From: Eutypa lata
Lineage: Eukaryota; Ascomycota; Sordariomycetes; Xylariales; Diatrypaceae
Reading direction: 5' to 3'
NCBI GenBank assembly: GCA_022661535.1
Contig: JAKULF010000006.1
Span: forward strand, 1,793,001-1,857,000
Length of the DNA stretch: 64,000 nt
Shown: positions 23,547-34,774 of the stretch, piece by piece
How the letters are laid out: every line of letters starts with the position of its first letter
Position numbering within the stretch: position 1 is the first letter of the stretch
Position numbers and translations under genes: made by a program
Notes under the pieces: generated by a model
Told to the model about the DNA's origin: nothing
Database searches by the model: none
What the model saw: the letters and a program-made list of their open reading frames with translations, nothing else

Positions 23547-26500
23547 TTATGCCACATAGTCTCGTATGAGCCTAGCACCGGCCCAGGCAAAGGGGTAGTT
23601 GCGCTGATACCAATTGACACTATAGAAGAAGGAATTACATATTAGTTGGGGTTCAACACGGAGAAGGACTACGATTTATATGGTTTAAATAGGTAAAGTA
23701 GTCATTGAAGGAAGGTGAGGTTAGAAAGGGGAATGAATGAATGAAACCTACAAAGTCTTCCTCCCCGCAACCCTCGGATGGGTCGCCCACGAGCCACCTA
23801 AGACGATGTTATGTTTCTCGTCGAAGAAGTCGGCTAAGAATCTCAAGGTCAGCAAATAATTTACTATACATGTAATGTAATTGAGGTAATAAGCGTCGAA
23901 ATAGGTAGGCAGGTATGAGTGTGTGAGAAGACAAACAAAAAAGAGGAAGGGGGGGAGGGGAGAGAAAACTAACCAGTATACCCCGGATACAACTTCATGG
24001 GCTCGAAGCCCTCGTGCCGGCGCAGCGCCGAGCTAGTCCACTCCCAGACACCACCCATCTCGCCCTGACCGGCGAGCCGGTCCCCGCGGTCCGTCACTGC
24101 CACAGGATGCCAGTGCTGGAATCCGATATTGGCGGCGCTCAAGTCGACAAAGAGGTCGTCGTCTTGCTCTTGCTGCTGCTGCTGCTGCTGCTTCTTATTC
24201 TTCTGCTGCAAACCATCTCCCTCTAACTCTCCCTCACGATCGACGTCGGAGCCTGCGGGCGTGTGTGGGGGCGTCTCCTCTACGCCGTCGTTGACCAGGT
24301 GTCTGCAAGTATAAAAGAAAAAACAACGAATCAATTTTTTGGCTCTGACAAAAAAGCTTTTCTCCATATTTTTCCAGAGACATACAGAAACACATATGGC
24401 AGACGCCCACGTGCCCTCTCCTTTTTGAAAATTGTGATTCCGGTAATAAAAAAGATAGAGTGAGGGAGAGAGAAAGGATGAAAACAGTGGGGGGAAACTT
24501 ACGCATTAACAGCCGGGACAGTCTTGCCGAGCTGGTGCTCGGCCTCCTTCCGCCGCAGCCGGTCCACGTAGCGGTAGATGCAGCGGGCCTCCTCGAGGGT
24601 CGGGATGCGGCCGCCCATCCAGGCGGCGCAGCCGGCCAGCTCGTCGTACGACGCGAAGACGGGCCAGTCGAGCGCGTGCGAGAGGGGCACGAGCCCCCAC
24701 ACGGTGCGTACGGACTTGCCTTCCAGGAAGGAGGCTGGGACCGCCGTGGTATATTTGCTCTTGGGTTGGTCGCTATTATTACAGTTGTTGTTGTTGTTGA
24801 CGTGACCGTTGGTCCCGTTACTCGTCGTCGTTGTGCTGTGGCCGTTTATGCCCCCGGTGGTGCCGTCCCTCGGCTCTGGCGTCTCCTCGTCTGCCCAGGA
24901 GGCGGGCAGTTTCGTTACTTTGTTCTCGTGCATGTAGCGTGCGTACTTGTTGGATAGAGCGTTAGTTTTGAAAAATAACAGCATTTTCTCCGAGAAGCCA
25001 CTCATCATATATACCATACATACCTCTTCATTGGTGATAGCCCTGCCCTTGGCTTTGAAGCCGTGGACTTCCACCTTCCTAGGCGGCTTTTCGTTGTCCC
25101 TGTGTGGCAAACAAAACAAAGTAAGCTCGACCGTCTATCCTATCCTATAGGCACGTGACCACCACCCGTTGCGAGAGAGAGAGAGAAAGAAAGAAGAGAG
25201 AGACTCACCACCCAAAATGACCCTTAAATGCCAAGTCATCCTCGGGATCGTCCAACCCCAGAGTGATTTCCTGCTGCGGGACGTCGAACCACTCATTCTC
25301 CACGCGCGCCATGCGTGCCTGGTTTGCCAGGGCCTCGAAGTCGGGCCGCGGCCGGTTGGGAGGGGGCTGCGTCTTGTCGCTCTGCAGCATCATGTAGAGC
25401 AGGGTCTCGAGGTGCATGATCTCGTGCTCGAAGCCGACCCAGATGGCCCTCCCGATGTCCCGGGGGATCCGCTCCGGGCCGTCCGCGTAGTAGAACGCCG
25501 CGAGCCTGGCCCGGACGCGCTTCTGGTACGCCAGGATCTCCTCGACGGGCGGCCACTCGTCGGGGGTCTCCGAGTGCTGGTGGCAGAGGTCCGGGTTGTC
25601 CACGTCCGGGTCGATGCCCCTTTCGAAGATGGTGTAATAGGAAGCGGGCTCCGTGGGCGCATCCTTCGCCGTCTTGGTGAGCTGTATGTCCAGAAACGCA
25701 GGGATGTGGCCCAGGTAGAAGATGCAAGCGTTCCGCAGCTTGATGGGCTTATCTTGGAGCTCGTCGTTCGGGAGCATGTGCTGCGTTACGGTGTCCCAAG
25801 CAGCCCAGAGGCCCTCCCAGTCTTCCAGGGACGGGACGTGGGAGCTAGCGTATTGGGATGGGGTACGGCTGAACGACATGGTAGACTTGGCCAATAGATG
25901 GAGTCCTATCGAAGATTAGTCGTTTTTTTTTTAAATAAAAAAATAAAAAGAATAGAAAAAAACCGGATCGGCATGAGAACGCTAGGTAATGGCCCCCGCA
26001 CTCGCGGGTTATATTCTAGAAAAAAGAGAAGGACTTCTTAATCTTCGCTCGTATAGATATGATGTAGCAGGGTATGAAAGGGGTGTGACGTATCTCCAAA
26101 ACGTGGGGTAGGGCGCCTGTTTAATTACTCATGCATTGGGGCCTTAACTTAGGGCGTCGCGTGACCCAGGCCAGCTCGGTATTAAAAGGGGGCTGGGCGG
26201 GACCGGGAAAACACCAACTTACCGTAGTCATCGTCCTCCGTCATCCACCGCTCAGTCTCGGTCAGACCAACCGAATTCCACAGGCCCTCGCACTCTTCCG
26301 CGGAGTGCTTGAGGCTCTGTTCGATCTGGACCCGTTCGCCGGCCCTAATGGTCTCCCCCATGACGACGACATCGTGCTTCGGCGCGTAAAATGCCTGGTG
26401 GCGGCCGCCCTCCGCATCGTAGACGTACTCACCGATGACCTTCCAGTCGTCTATATTGAACGCCTCCTCTCCCAGGACCTCATTGGCGTGCCTCAGCCCG

Positions 26501-27635
26501 TTGAGGAGAAATCTGGGAGATTCAGCAAAGAACTCAACCTACCTAGCAAGGATACGCGAGGGCGTGATGGGCTTGGACTGACTGATGTGTAACTCCGTCT
26601 CTATCTTTATAAAAAAAAAGGGTAGTTGGTTTCAGTATGGCTGCTCAGTGTGTGCACGAGTACCTAGTACTGACCATTGTATGCGTGACTATATATACGT
26701 CCCAGTCAGCCCAAGCCATATCCAGAGGACGTAGAGAAAGACTGATACACAATGACATACTAGACCTTGGAGGGGTTACTGCACGAATCCACGCCTATCA
26801 ACAGGGTATCCGATGATTGTAGAACGTCAGCAAAGCCCCTGAGGAAATCGGCCGCCTCGTGGCGATGAAAATTCCCTGCAGCTAATCAGCCTTACTTTCT
26901 AATCTTTTTGTAAAGTAAACCATACCAATACTGGATCCCAGGCTCATGATACATTTAGGCCTAGAGGAGACAGAGGACTTCTTGAGCCATTCACGGCCTT
27001 CGTCGTATGTTCCAAGGAGTCCGTGGCACTTAACATGCTTATAGTTGGGGAGTTGTGCGAGGGTTCGATATAGTTCCTCCTTCGATAGATCGAGGGCGTA
27101 GTAATCGACATTTTTGCCGGCGGCCTCGAGCGCTTGAAGAATATGAGCGACTTTTCTTAGGTTTCTTTATGACATAATTAGCTCCTTGAGTCGCAAAGCC
27201 TCATATAGATCCGTGACCAACCCGCTTCCCAGCTCGATGACCATGGCTCCCTGAGGAATGGCCTTGGCGATAGCAGCAGCTGAACGCCGCAAGACTTGGA
27301 TCTCGTAGTTGGTTAGGTAGTATTCCTGCAGATAGGTGATCTAATAACCAATAAATTAGCGGCTCGCACGTTTCCTACTATACTGAAGGCTGCTTTACCT
27401 CTTCGAAGAGTTGCAGGCCTTTCTCATCATAAAGTAACAAAGTGGGTAGCTTTCTAGGGCCTTCTTGAGGCCGGAACAGCCTGTTGATCTCTTCCTTGAG
27501 GTTGAACTCGACGGTACCCTGTCGAATGTCGATGATGTCGACCTGAGGCCCTTTGCTTCCTCTGGTTAACCCCTTCCCCAGTCCTGAGGAGGGGAAAGTC
27601 ACCAGGGACTCTATAGGCTTTGCGATAGCCTGCAT
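23547..27635 (-). CDS. egt1: Ergothioneine biosynthesis protein Egt1 (EgtD-EgtB fusion)
   Basis: Egt1 trimethylates histidine to hercynine and then joins cysteine by an iron-dependent oxidation, giving hercynylcysteine sulfoxide. My model has 13 exons: 27399-27635, 27222-27340, 26926-27164, 26761-26875, 26675-26688, 26583-26604, 26223-26512, 25209-25905, 25024-25099, 24503-24945, 23974-24302, 23752-23833, 23547-23619; all phases agree and give 911 aa. The N-terminal EgtD methyltransferase covers about 1-345, with VIELGSGNLRKV (about 113) and IMSLGSSIGNFHRHEA. A DinB-like domain follows, with HEIMHLET near 504 (metal ligands). The formylglycine-generating-enzyme-type domain (about 590-911) has GGVWEWTS, VLGGSWATHPRVAGRKTF and NWYQRNYPFAWAGARL. 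Asn-rich and poly-Gln insertions interrupt that domain. Exons of 14 and 22 nt encode VYHAYN and DRDGVTH. No ergothioneine gene neighbour is present. Confidence 0.95.
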
Positions 27636-30600
27636 GACTACGTATGCTACTATGTCGATTCGCAGTTGATGGATCGTTTTCTCGAGGCTAATAAAAAAAA
27701 CACCCCTTGTGATTCAAGGTAGTATTTCTAGCAGATGGGTTTTATATTCCTTATATATGGGTTTCGCGTGAGGAGTTGAGCCAGGGCACCAAAGTACCTA
27801 TATACGATACGACATCGAAGTTTACGAAACTAGGTAGAAAAGCGCTAGGGATGCACCAAGGTATGGATCATCTTTCTCAACGGTTAGAGTGACACTAATT
27901 AGCAGTGGTGATGTCAGACTGCGGACAATATGCGCCCCTTAACTCAAAGGGCGGTCCTATTCTAAGGCCGCTAGTGAATTGCAAATGTCAGCCAGCCTGC
28001 CCTAGGACAACCGAGACGACGAAATAAAAGGCAAAACATCCCGCACCGCACACATCTGCCGCCGAATTGCTCGTCTATACATAGGTAACTAGACTCTCTT
28101 TTTTTCCATATTGGCAATTTCAGATCGGGTAGACCCTAATGGATACACGTCACGCACGGACAACCCTTTGGGGGGGGGAAGGTGAGTTTCATTTGCATCA
28201 ATCCATTCCACCATTCCTCGCGGCGAACTGCATTTGTTTTAGGGCGCCCCCCCCCCCGGTGAGAGAGCGGGCATGCTTGAAGTTGAGGAACGAATCAGGC
28301 GGGAGCAAACAAGCCACGAGTGTTGACGGTCAATTGAGCCCCTTAACCCCGCAAATAGCGACCACGCCACGAGCTGCAGAGTACCCTGCCCATGCATTTC
28401 TACCTCTCAGGTGACATGTTCCTGGCACCGGTTTTGGGTATGCCCTCCTTGATGTTGCGCTGCGACCCCCACTGGCCAATGGGCTGATGGGGTTGTTCCC
28501 AGCAGCGAGTGCGAGCTCATCATCCTATTTGAGTGCTTGACCGTCGCATTTCAATGCCGAACTTTTGCAATATTGCGTGCGAGTGTAACCAGGTAATACG
28601 CACGTAATGTGCATATCATAGAATACCAATATCTATACAAATTACATATAAGGAAATGGGGCTCAACGTCATGAACAACACGAGTATAGTAGTACCTACC
28701 TATATAGTAACTCTATATAGCAACTTTATTAATTGATCACTTAATAGCGCTATTACTCCGAACCTCTTTTACCATGCTGCGAATATGCTTTAATCTGATG
28801 ACTCACGGCCAAAGCCACCCCGCAGACGAATGCTATGAATAGAATGGGTTGGCTGTAAGTAAATAACGAGATATCAGTGGACGGCATGAGGCCCTATTAA
28901 CCGCATGCAACCACGTTTAACTTGACCGTATAGCTACGCAGTGGGCAAGCTCGGCGGGTTTACACATAAACTGGTGACCTGTGATTGTTGGCGTTATGCA
29001 GTGTAAGTATGGCGGCAAGTCGTGAGAGGTGCCTTTCAGTCAAAAACAAAACAAAAAAAAGAAAACAATTCCGTCTCGTTCGTATTATTAGTCCAGGCAG
29101 CCCGCCTCCCTCCCCCATACGTCATTTCAAATATATTAGAACGACCCAGACACTCCACCGTGTTTACCCCTCACTACCTACCTACCTATGAAGAGGGCCA
29201 AATTTTTTGATTTGCTTCGGCCCACCCCGACGAGGACACGGGGGACGGACGACACGGTTAGAAGAGGGTTTATTGCGTACTGCGTACATACTGGACCTAC
29301 CTCGGACGAGCCAGGACGAGGCAGGCCAAGCTGTCGTCCCGATTGCTAATCGATACTACTACCCCACGCCCAGACGCCCCCGGAGATGTCGGCCACGCCC
29401 TGGGGCTGCCGATCTTTCCGCATGCCCGGAATTCCCATTCGATCCATCTGCAGCTCGAGAAAGGCGCAGGTGATCGGCGATCCACCGATGCAAGAAACGC
29501 GCATCTCGGCATCGAAAACACATCTGGTGCTAGCGGAACTGACCGCGAAGGAATATTCTAAGGTTCTTTCCATGCTTTCTGGGAGATCGCGAGCCTGGTT
29601 TTTCCGGCCCGGTGGTGGTGGATTTCCAGGAAGGTAAGGTTCCAGGTTGTAGGTCGCTTTCCGTTACTTACCTAACTCTTTAAGTCCTATAGCTATAGTT
29701 ATAGCGTAGCCACCTCTTTCCGGAGATAATGCCGCTTTCGTGGAAAAGAAACAAATTTGTGGTTTGAGGTTATTGAGCTAACTATATAGCTCGTTGATGG
29801 GGCAAGTTTTCTCTCCCAAACGCGTCGGAATCGAGCTCTTTTGTGATCCCCCTCTTTCTATTGGGTGTTAAGCCCACCTTACCTACCTAGTTCCAGCAGC
29901 ATTCGCCTTCCGAACATGGGAATTTGAGATCAAAGAGCCCCTTAATGGAATGAGGTTCGTTGTCATTCATAGGGACCTCTTACATTAGTACTGTCATCTA
30001 GGCGTCAGGTTCCTCTTTATCTAAGGCAAAAGCGGCCCTTTTTACCAATGATGCTACTTAGTTTAACTAGTTGCCCCGTCGTCGGCACTTTAAATCGGCT
30101 TTCCGCTAAAACCATCGTCAGTTTCCGAATTCCTCAACCCTTCCTCCCTTGCAAGTTTGTCAGCAACAAAGAAGGCGGATATGATGGTGAATAATCCATT
30201 ATAATATCCCACTCGGACGGACCAAGCTCGCTTGATAAGCCACAGGCTCAGCAGTAGCTGCCTAGTAGCCGGCCCAGTTCCCTTTTCGTGACCGAGGAAC
30301 TTCTATATAGGCAGAGGGGATCTGATGGTTATGAAGCATCTCCCATAGCTTTCAAAGAGGTGGCCAATTGCTAATGATTGCTTACTAACTGTACGGGTTA
30401 AGTTCATTTCAATTAGCTCAAGTGGCAAACGACAGGCGGTGAAATGGCCTTCTACCTTTCGAGGTCAAGGATCAACTCTCCTGGTAAGGCCATTTATGTT
30501 GAGAGTGTATATCCTAATGCCGAGGGGTTTAACGACCTTAGAGGCGAACATATGAGGAAGTATGTTCGTGCAGTACACACAGTCTCCTCGAGGTATATGA

Positions 30601-32020
30601 ACTTAAGAGAATCATATTCCATGAATTAACCTCGCAGTCGATGTCTGTGTGTGTTCTCTCTTCTAGCTGGTTATCAATTTTCTTTCGCCATTGTAAGTAG
30701 GGCCCTGTGATCATCATTAGCCAGAGCCTGCGAATTGTGCGATGATGTCCGAATACTATACGGGGCTGCCCCTTACTACGTAAGCCGTTCAAAGAATACC
30801 TTGGTGAAAGATGTGGCTAGTGATAGGTGAAGTGAAGTCGGCACGAAAAGGAGAAAAAAAGGTAAACCATACATACACATGTACCCAAAGCATGGGCGGG
30901 GAAGATAGCCAGTAGAAAGGGAGGATTGAAGGATCGGATTGAGAGATCTTCCTTCCTGCGCGCGCAACTTCGATATCTTTTCTATCATCCCACTTTCTAT
31001 ATAGAAGCCGAATCATATTATGAGAAAGCGTCGATATTCACGGAGATATTAACGGATGCTCCCCCTTCACCTGCGTTGTAGTGATAGGGTATCTATCTAT
31101 GTACTCTTAAAACATGTAGCACGACACAATGATATCAGGGCATCTTCTTCTTCCTCCTCGTGCACACTCTTGCATGGTAGATTGCAAAAGAAACAGGGGA
31201 GATTACTAGGCAAGAGCATAATCAACTGTATAAACGCAACTGAAGGAGAACCCTATCCACGCCGTCTCTTGTGCGTTCTTGACCCTAGTTATACACCACA
31301 CATGCAATGGCTTCTTCCTATGTCATCGTCATAATATATACATACATACATTCATGTGCTTGACGAAGTTCAGCTACACCTCTTACTCACTGGGATTGAC
31401 TATTGTTCTCACCCCGAATTTTGATTCCAGTCCGTCTAGATGAGAGGACCGGTTTACTTCCCGAGTCAGCCCGCTTGAAGATATATCATATCGTGCTATC
31501 TTATCTCAATTGTGCTAATACATAGCTAGGCGACCTGCAGTGCGCAAAAGAACTTGACCTGCGTGATGGCGTCAAACGGTCATCTCTTGGCATGGAGGGG
31601 AGGAGGAGGGAGGAGGAGGAGGGGGGGGGGGGAGCCCCTAACATCCCGTGCCCATCCGCTCATCCCCCACGTCCTTCCTTATCTTTAAACCTTAATGATC
31701 CCATCCATCGATCTGTCAGTTTGGGACCTGAGATCGGTGTAGATCGCACGCAGTCCGCATGCACGGGGAATGCTGACGCCACGTGGGGACGCAAAAGCCG
31801 TCGAAGCTTTGCTTTTTTCTTCTTCTTCTCTTTTCGCTTAGGCAAGCGACGATCGATGAATATCCACGCCATGCCATGCTATGTATGCTATGTAGTCTTA
31901 AGTTCTGGGGGGAAAAAGTCCAGGCTCCGCAAATAAGCAGTGTAACAACTTTGTTCTTTCTACTTACTGTAATGCGACGGCGGCTGGCTGGCTGGCTGGC
32001 TAGCTGGAGCTGGCTGCAAT
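27636..32020. other. Intergenic spacer between egt1 and apc2
   Basis: About 4.4 kb without a supported gene. It contains a C11 run at 28247-28257, a G-rich run near 28170-28180 and a G run ending near 31632. A GC-richer block at about 29200-29640 has three mutually overlapping frames of 72-88 codons on both strands; none has a recognisable domain. The egt1 promoter lies at its left end. Confidence 0.45.
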
Positions 32021-34774
32021 TCACCTCTTCACGAGCTTGTACTTCCCGCCCGCGAGCTCGAGCTCCCCCTCGGCGATCTTCTCGCCCAGGAACTCCTGCA
32101 GCTCCTCGTTGCTCCAGGGGAAGCCGTCGGCGATGAGCATCTTCATCATCATGGCGATCTGGCCGAGCGGCATGGCGGGGCCCGAGTTGGTCAGCATGCC
32201 GACGACGAACTGCCAGTACACTTGGCGCTTCTCCTTCTCCTTCTCGCTCATACCGCCGCCGCCGCCGCCACCCGACTTCGCTCCGCCACCGCGGCGATTA
32301 GGAGGGGCTGCCGGGCTGGGTTTGTTGGCAGCAGCAGCAGCAGCAGCAGCAGCAGGTGAGGCCGCTATGGCACCTAGATGTGACCTCGCTACTAGGTCCT
32401 GTCCTTCCGCCTCGGACAGGTGCTCGATGACGACGTAGCTTCCGTCTTCGGTCTTCCGTAGGACCCGCTTCTTCTCCCAGAACTCGAGCGCCGCCGTCAG
32501 GAGATCTTCGTCCATCTCTAGCTTCATCCACAGGTCATCAAATGTCCAAGATGGAGTATTCTCCTCGCTGAAACAATTGATCACCGCAGCCTCGTAGGTG
32601 TGGACCTCTTCCACGAGTGTACGGTCCCCCAGCTCAAGTTCCACCGTCGCCTGACCGAGGTGGTTGAGCCATTTCATCTTGCGCGAGGGTTTCAGGTGCT
32701 CGAAGATGGTCTCGTACATCTCCTGCATCCCAGCTACGCTTGGGGGTAAGGTAAACCGTTCCTCTCCCATATCGGGCCAGAAGAGCCGCGATAGAATCCT
32801 GGCGTGGATCGTCCACTCGCGCTGCCCCTTATTAGGGTGATTGGCAGCACCCCGGTGGATGACACCGTCTAATCTCCTCGAGTCTTGGATATCCTTTATC
32901 ATGACATCGCAGGCTTGTAGCGAAGCGTCGCCGAAGCGCTTCTTCAGGAGATCGAGAACTCCGATTTCCTGCTCAAACCCGACTTTCTCAGAGAGCAGTC
33001 GTTGTCCAATGATGTTCTGGAACTCCTTGATAAATACGTCTGCGGAACCCAGAGCACCGATGAGCGTCCCAATGACATCTTCGGACTTCCGTCGTTTGTA
33101 GTTCGTGCCGGCGTCTATAGGCGGGGGTACCCACGTCAGATCGTCCCATTCTTCGTCTTGACGCTCAGTGCGGTACTGGTTTGGGTCGTAAAGCAGATCA
33201 ACGAGCTCTACCAGCTTGTACTTTCGGGCGTCCGTGTGGACTTCCTGGGGGCTAGATAGAAGGCCAGTCACGATGATACGAACCGTGTCTTCCCTAGTAC
33301 AAAGATAAAGCTGTAGAGAGTAGGCAACACGGTCGAGTAGAACTCTCGAGTGGTCTAGCTTGTGAAATGTCCTGATCATAGCGATGTACGTCCGGAGTAT
33401 CTCTAGCGTTGAGCGGCCCGAGTGCAGCAGACGCTTCTGTAGTGCAGCCGAGAAGGCATCAGTAAGCTGTAGCCGCCTCTGGGGCGTCGTAACCGCAAAG
33501 CGTAGATCCTCTATGCCGCCTTCGCTGTTCGGCCAGTTAATAACTATGTCGAACAGTTCCTTGATCCGAAGGGTGGCAAGTCGCCCGATCGCGATCTCCT
33601 TCCATTTCTCCACATCTGTCCAGGAGACTTGGACGCTGCCCAATTTGTTTGTAACTTCTACCGCTAGCCTAGAGTAATGGTTCTCAACCCATTCCGAGAG
33701 CTCTCTTATGCAGCGCGGTTGTAGATTTGAACGACCTGGTGTCCACGTCTTAAGATTGGAGTCTATATTCGCCTCCCACACCCCTGCGAAGGACTCTTGT
33801 ACATAGGTAACCATCAACCCGTCCAGCAGTTCAGCAAACAGGATCTGGAATCTCTCTCCTGCTAGCCCAACGTCGCAGAGTGACTCGACGAGTTGCAACA
33901 TCTCTTTCCTAGCCCTATCAACGTCAGGCATCTTCTCTCGCTGAGATGCATTGCCCGAGTTACTACCAACCCCCAGGACGAGCTTCATCAACTGGGCCAG
34001 AACCGTCCTCAAGGCGTTCATTAGGGAGTCCGACATGGAGTTGCCCACAATAGCATGCAGGTCACGCTGAAACTTCCTGAGCGCGCGCTCCGCATCGTCC
34101 GGATTCATAGCTCTCGCGATGAGCGACAAGCCGAACAGGTACTGCCTGCGCGCCGCCTCCAAGGTCCGGATGCTGCCTAGCAGGACCTGGGTCTGGTCGG
34201 AGTAGCCGTCGCAGACAACGAGCAGCGGCAGCACGTGGCTGACGAAGTGGAGGCGGACCTGCTGGGTGTGCCAGACCAGGATGTCCTCGGTGTGGGCCGC
34301 GAGGGGGAGGCGCGCGGCAGGGTCCAGGACATCGTGCAAGGCGCTCTCAAAGACGCCCCCATCGTTGGCGTCCTGCTGCGAGCGCGTAGGCAGCGAGCCG
34401 AACGAGTCCTCGGCCGTGGCCGAGGCCGGCAGGGCAATGCGCGACGTCACGACGTGCCACGCCCTGTCGAAGCGGGTCTGATGATGCGAGGCCTCGTGAG
34501 GATTATCCGGGGTAGTGACGAATAGCTGGGACGATGACTGCTGCGGCGAGGCTGACCCGACGGCCCATGTGGGGGCGACCAGCTGCGGTTGAGGCTGCTG
34601 ATGCTGATGATGAGCTAGGAGTGGACCCCCAAAAGACTGACCCTGCTCCGTGTACCGTCCCGACGGTGTCGAATAAGGGGTCGGCTGTGAGATCTCGGTT
34701 TGGAAAACTGACTGTATGGCCTTTCGCTTACGTAAATTCCATTCGGTCCCGGTCGCCGCCATTGCCATTGTCAT
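32021..34774 (-). CDS. apc2: Anaphase-promoting complex subunit 2 (cullin-like scaffold)
   Basis: APC2 is the cullin subunit of the APC/C, which with the RING subunit APC11 forms the catalytic module that ubiquitinates securin and cyclins. It is a single exon of 917 aa from the ATG at 34774 (AAAAGATGACAATGG); the frame is open 12 nt further, but only a GTG stands there. Residues 1-110 are low-complexity. Helical cullin repeats occupy about 130-500. The cullin homology region, about 500-760, contains LYDPNQYRTERQDEEWDDLT and FWPDMGEERFTLP. The C-terminal APC2 winged helix (about 850-917) ends GELELAGGKYKLVKR. A poly-Ala run and a Gly-rich segment (about 805-840), coded by GCT/GCA and GGC repeats, separate the cullin domain from the winged helix. 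Confidence 0.95.
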   Translation of the reverse strand: MTMAMAATGTEWNLRKRKAIQSVFQTEISQPTPYSTPSGRYTEQGQSFGGPLLAHHQHQQPQPQLVAPTWAVGSASPQQSSSQLFVTTPDNPHEASHHQTRFDRAWHVVTSRIALPASATAEDSFGSLPTRSQQDANDGGVFESALHDVLDPAARLPLAAHTEDILVWHTQQVRLHFVSHVLPLLVVCDGYSDQTQVLLGSIRTLEAARRQYLFGLSLIARAMNPDDAERALRKFQRDLHAIVGNSMSDSLMNALRTVLAQLMKLVLGVGSNSGNASQREKMPDVDRARKEMLQLVESLCDVGLAGERFQILFAELLDGLMVTYVQESFAGVWEANIDSNLKTWTPGRSNLQPRCIRELSEWVENHYSRLAVEVTNKLGSVQVSWTDVEKWKEIAIGRLATLRIKELFDIVINWPNSEGGIEDLRFAVTTPQRRLQLTDAFSAALQKRLLHSGRSTLEILRTYIAMIRTFHKLDHSRVLLDRVAYSLQLYLCTREDTVRIIVTGLLSSPQEVHTDARKYKLVELVDLLYDPNQYRTERQDEEWDDLTWVPPPIDAGTNYKRRKSEDVIGTLIGALGSADVFIKEFQNIIGQRLLSEKVGFEQEIGVLDLLKKRFGDASLQACDVMIKDIQDSRRLDGVIHRGAANHPNKGQREWTIHARILSRLFWPDMGEERFTLPPSVAGMQEMYETIFEHLKPSRKMKWLNHLGQATVELELGDRTLVEEVHTYEAAVINCFSEENTPSWTFDDLWMKLEMDEDLLTAALEFWEKKRVLRKTEDGSYVVIEHLSEAEGQDLVARSHLGAIAASPAAAAAAAAANKPSPAAPPNRRGGGAKSGGGGGGGMSEKEKEKRQVYWQFVVGMLTNSGPAMPLGQIAMMMKMLIADGFPWSNEELQEFLGEKIAEGELELAGGKYKLVKR

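Noticed and set aside
26500..26560. A 30-nt intron in egt1 (GTAGGT to CCCAG)
   Set aside because: Too short to splice. A GTCAGT donor 40 nt upstream gives a normal intron and the expected VTHQFLLNGL junction.
29207..29637. Overlapping 72-88 codon frames in a GC-richer block
   Set aside because: Three mutually exclusive frames on both strands, no domain, no splice support.
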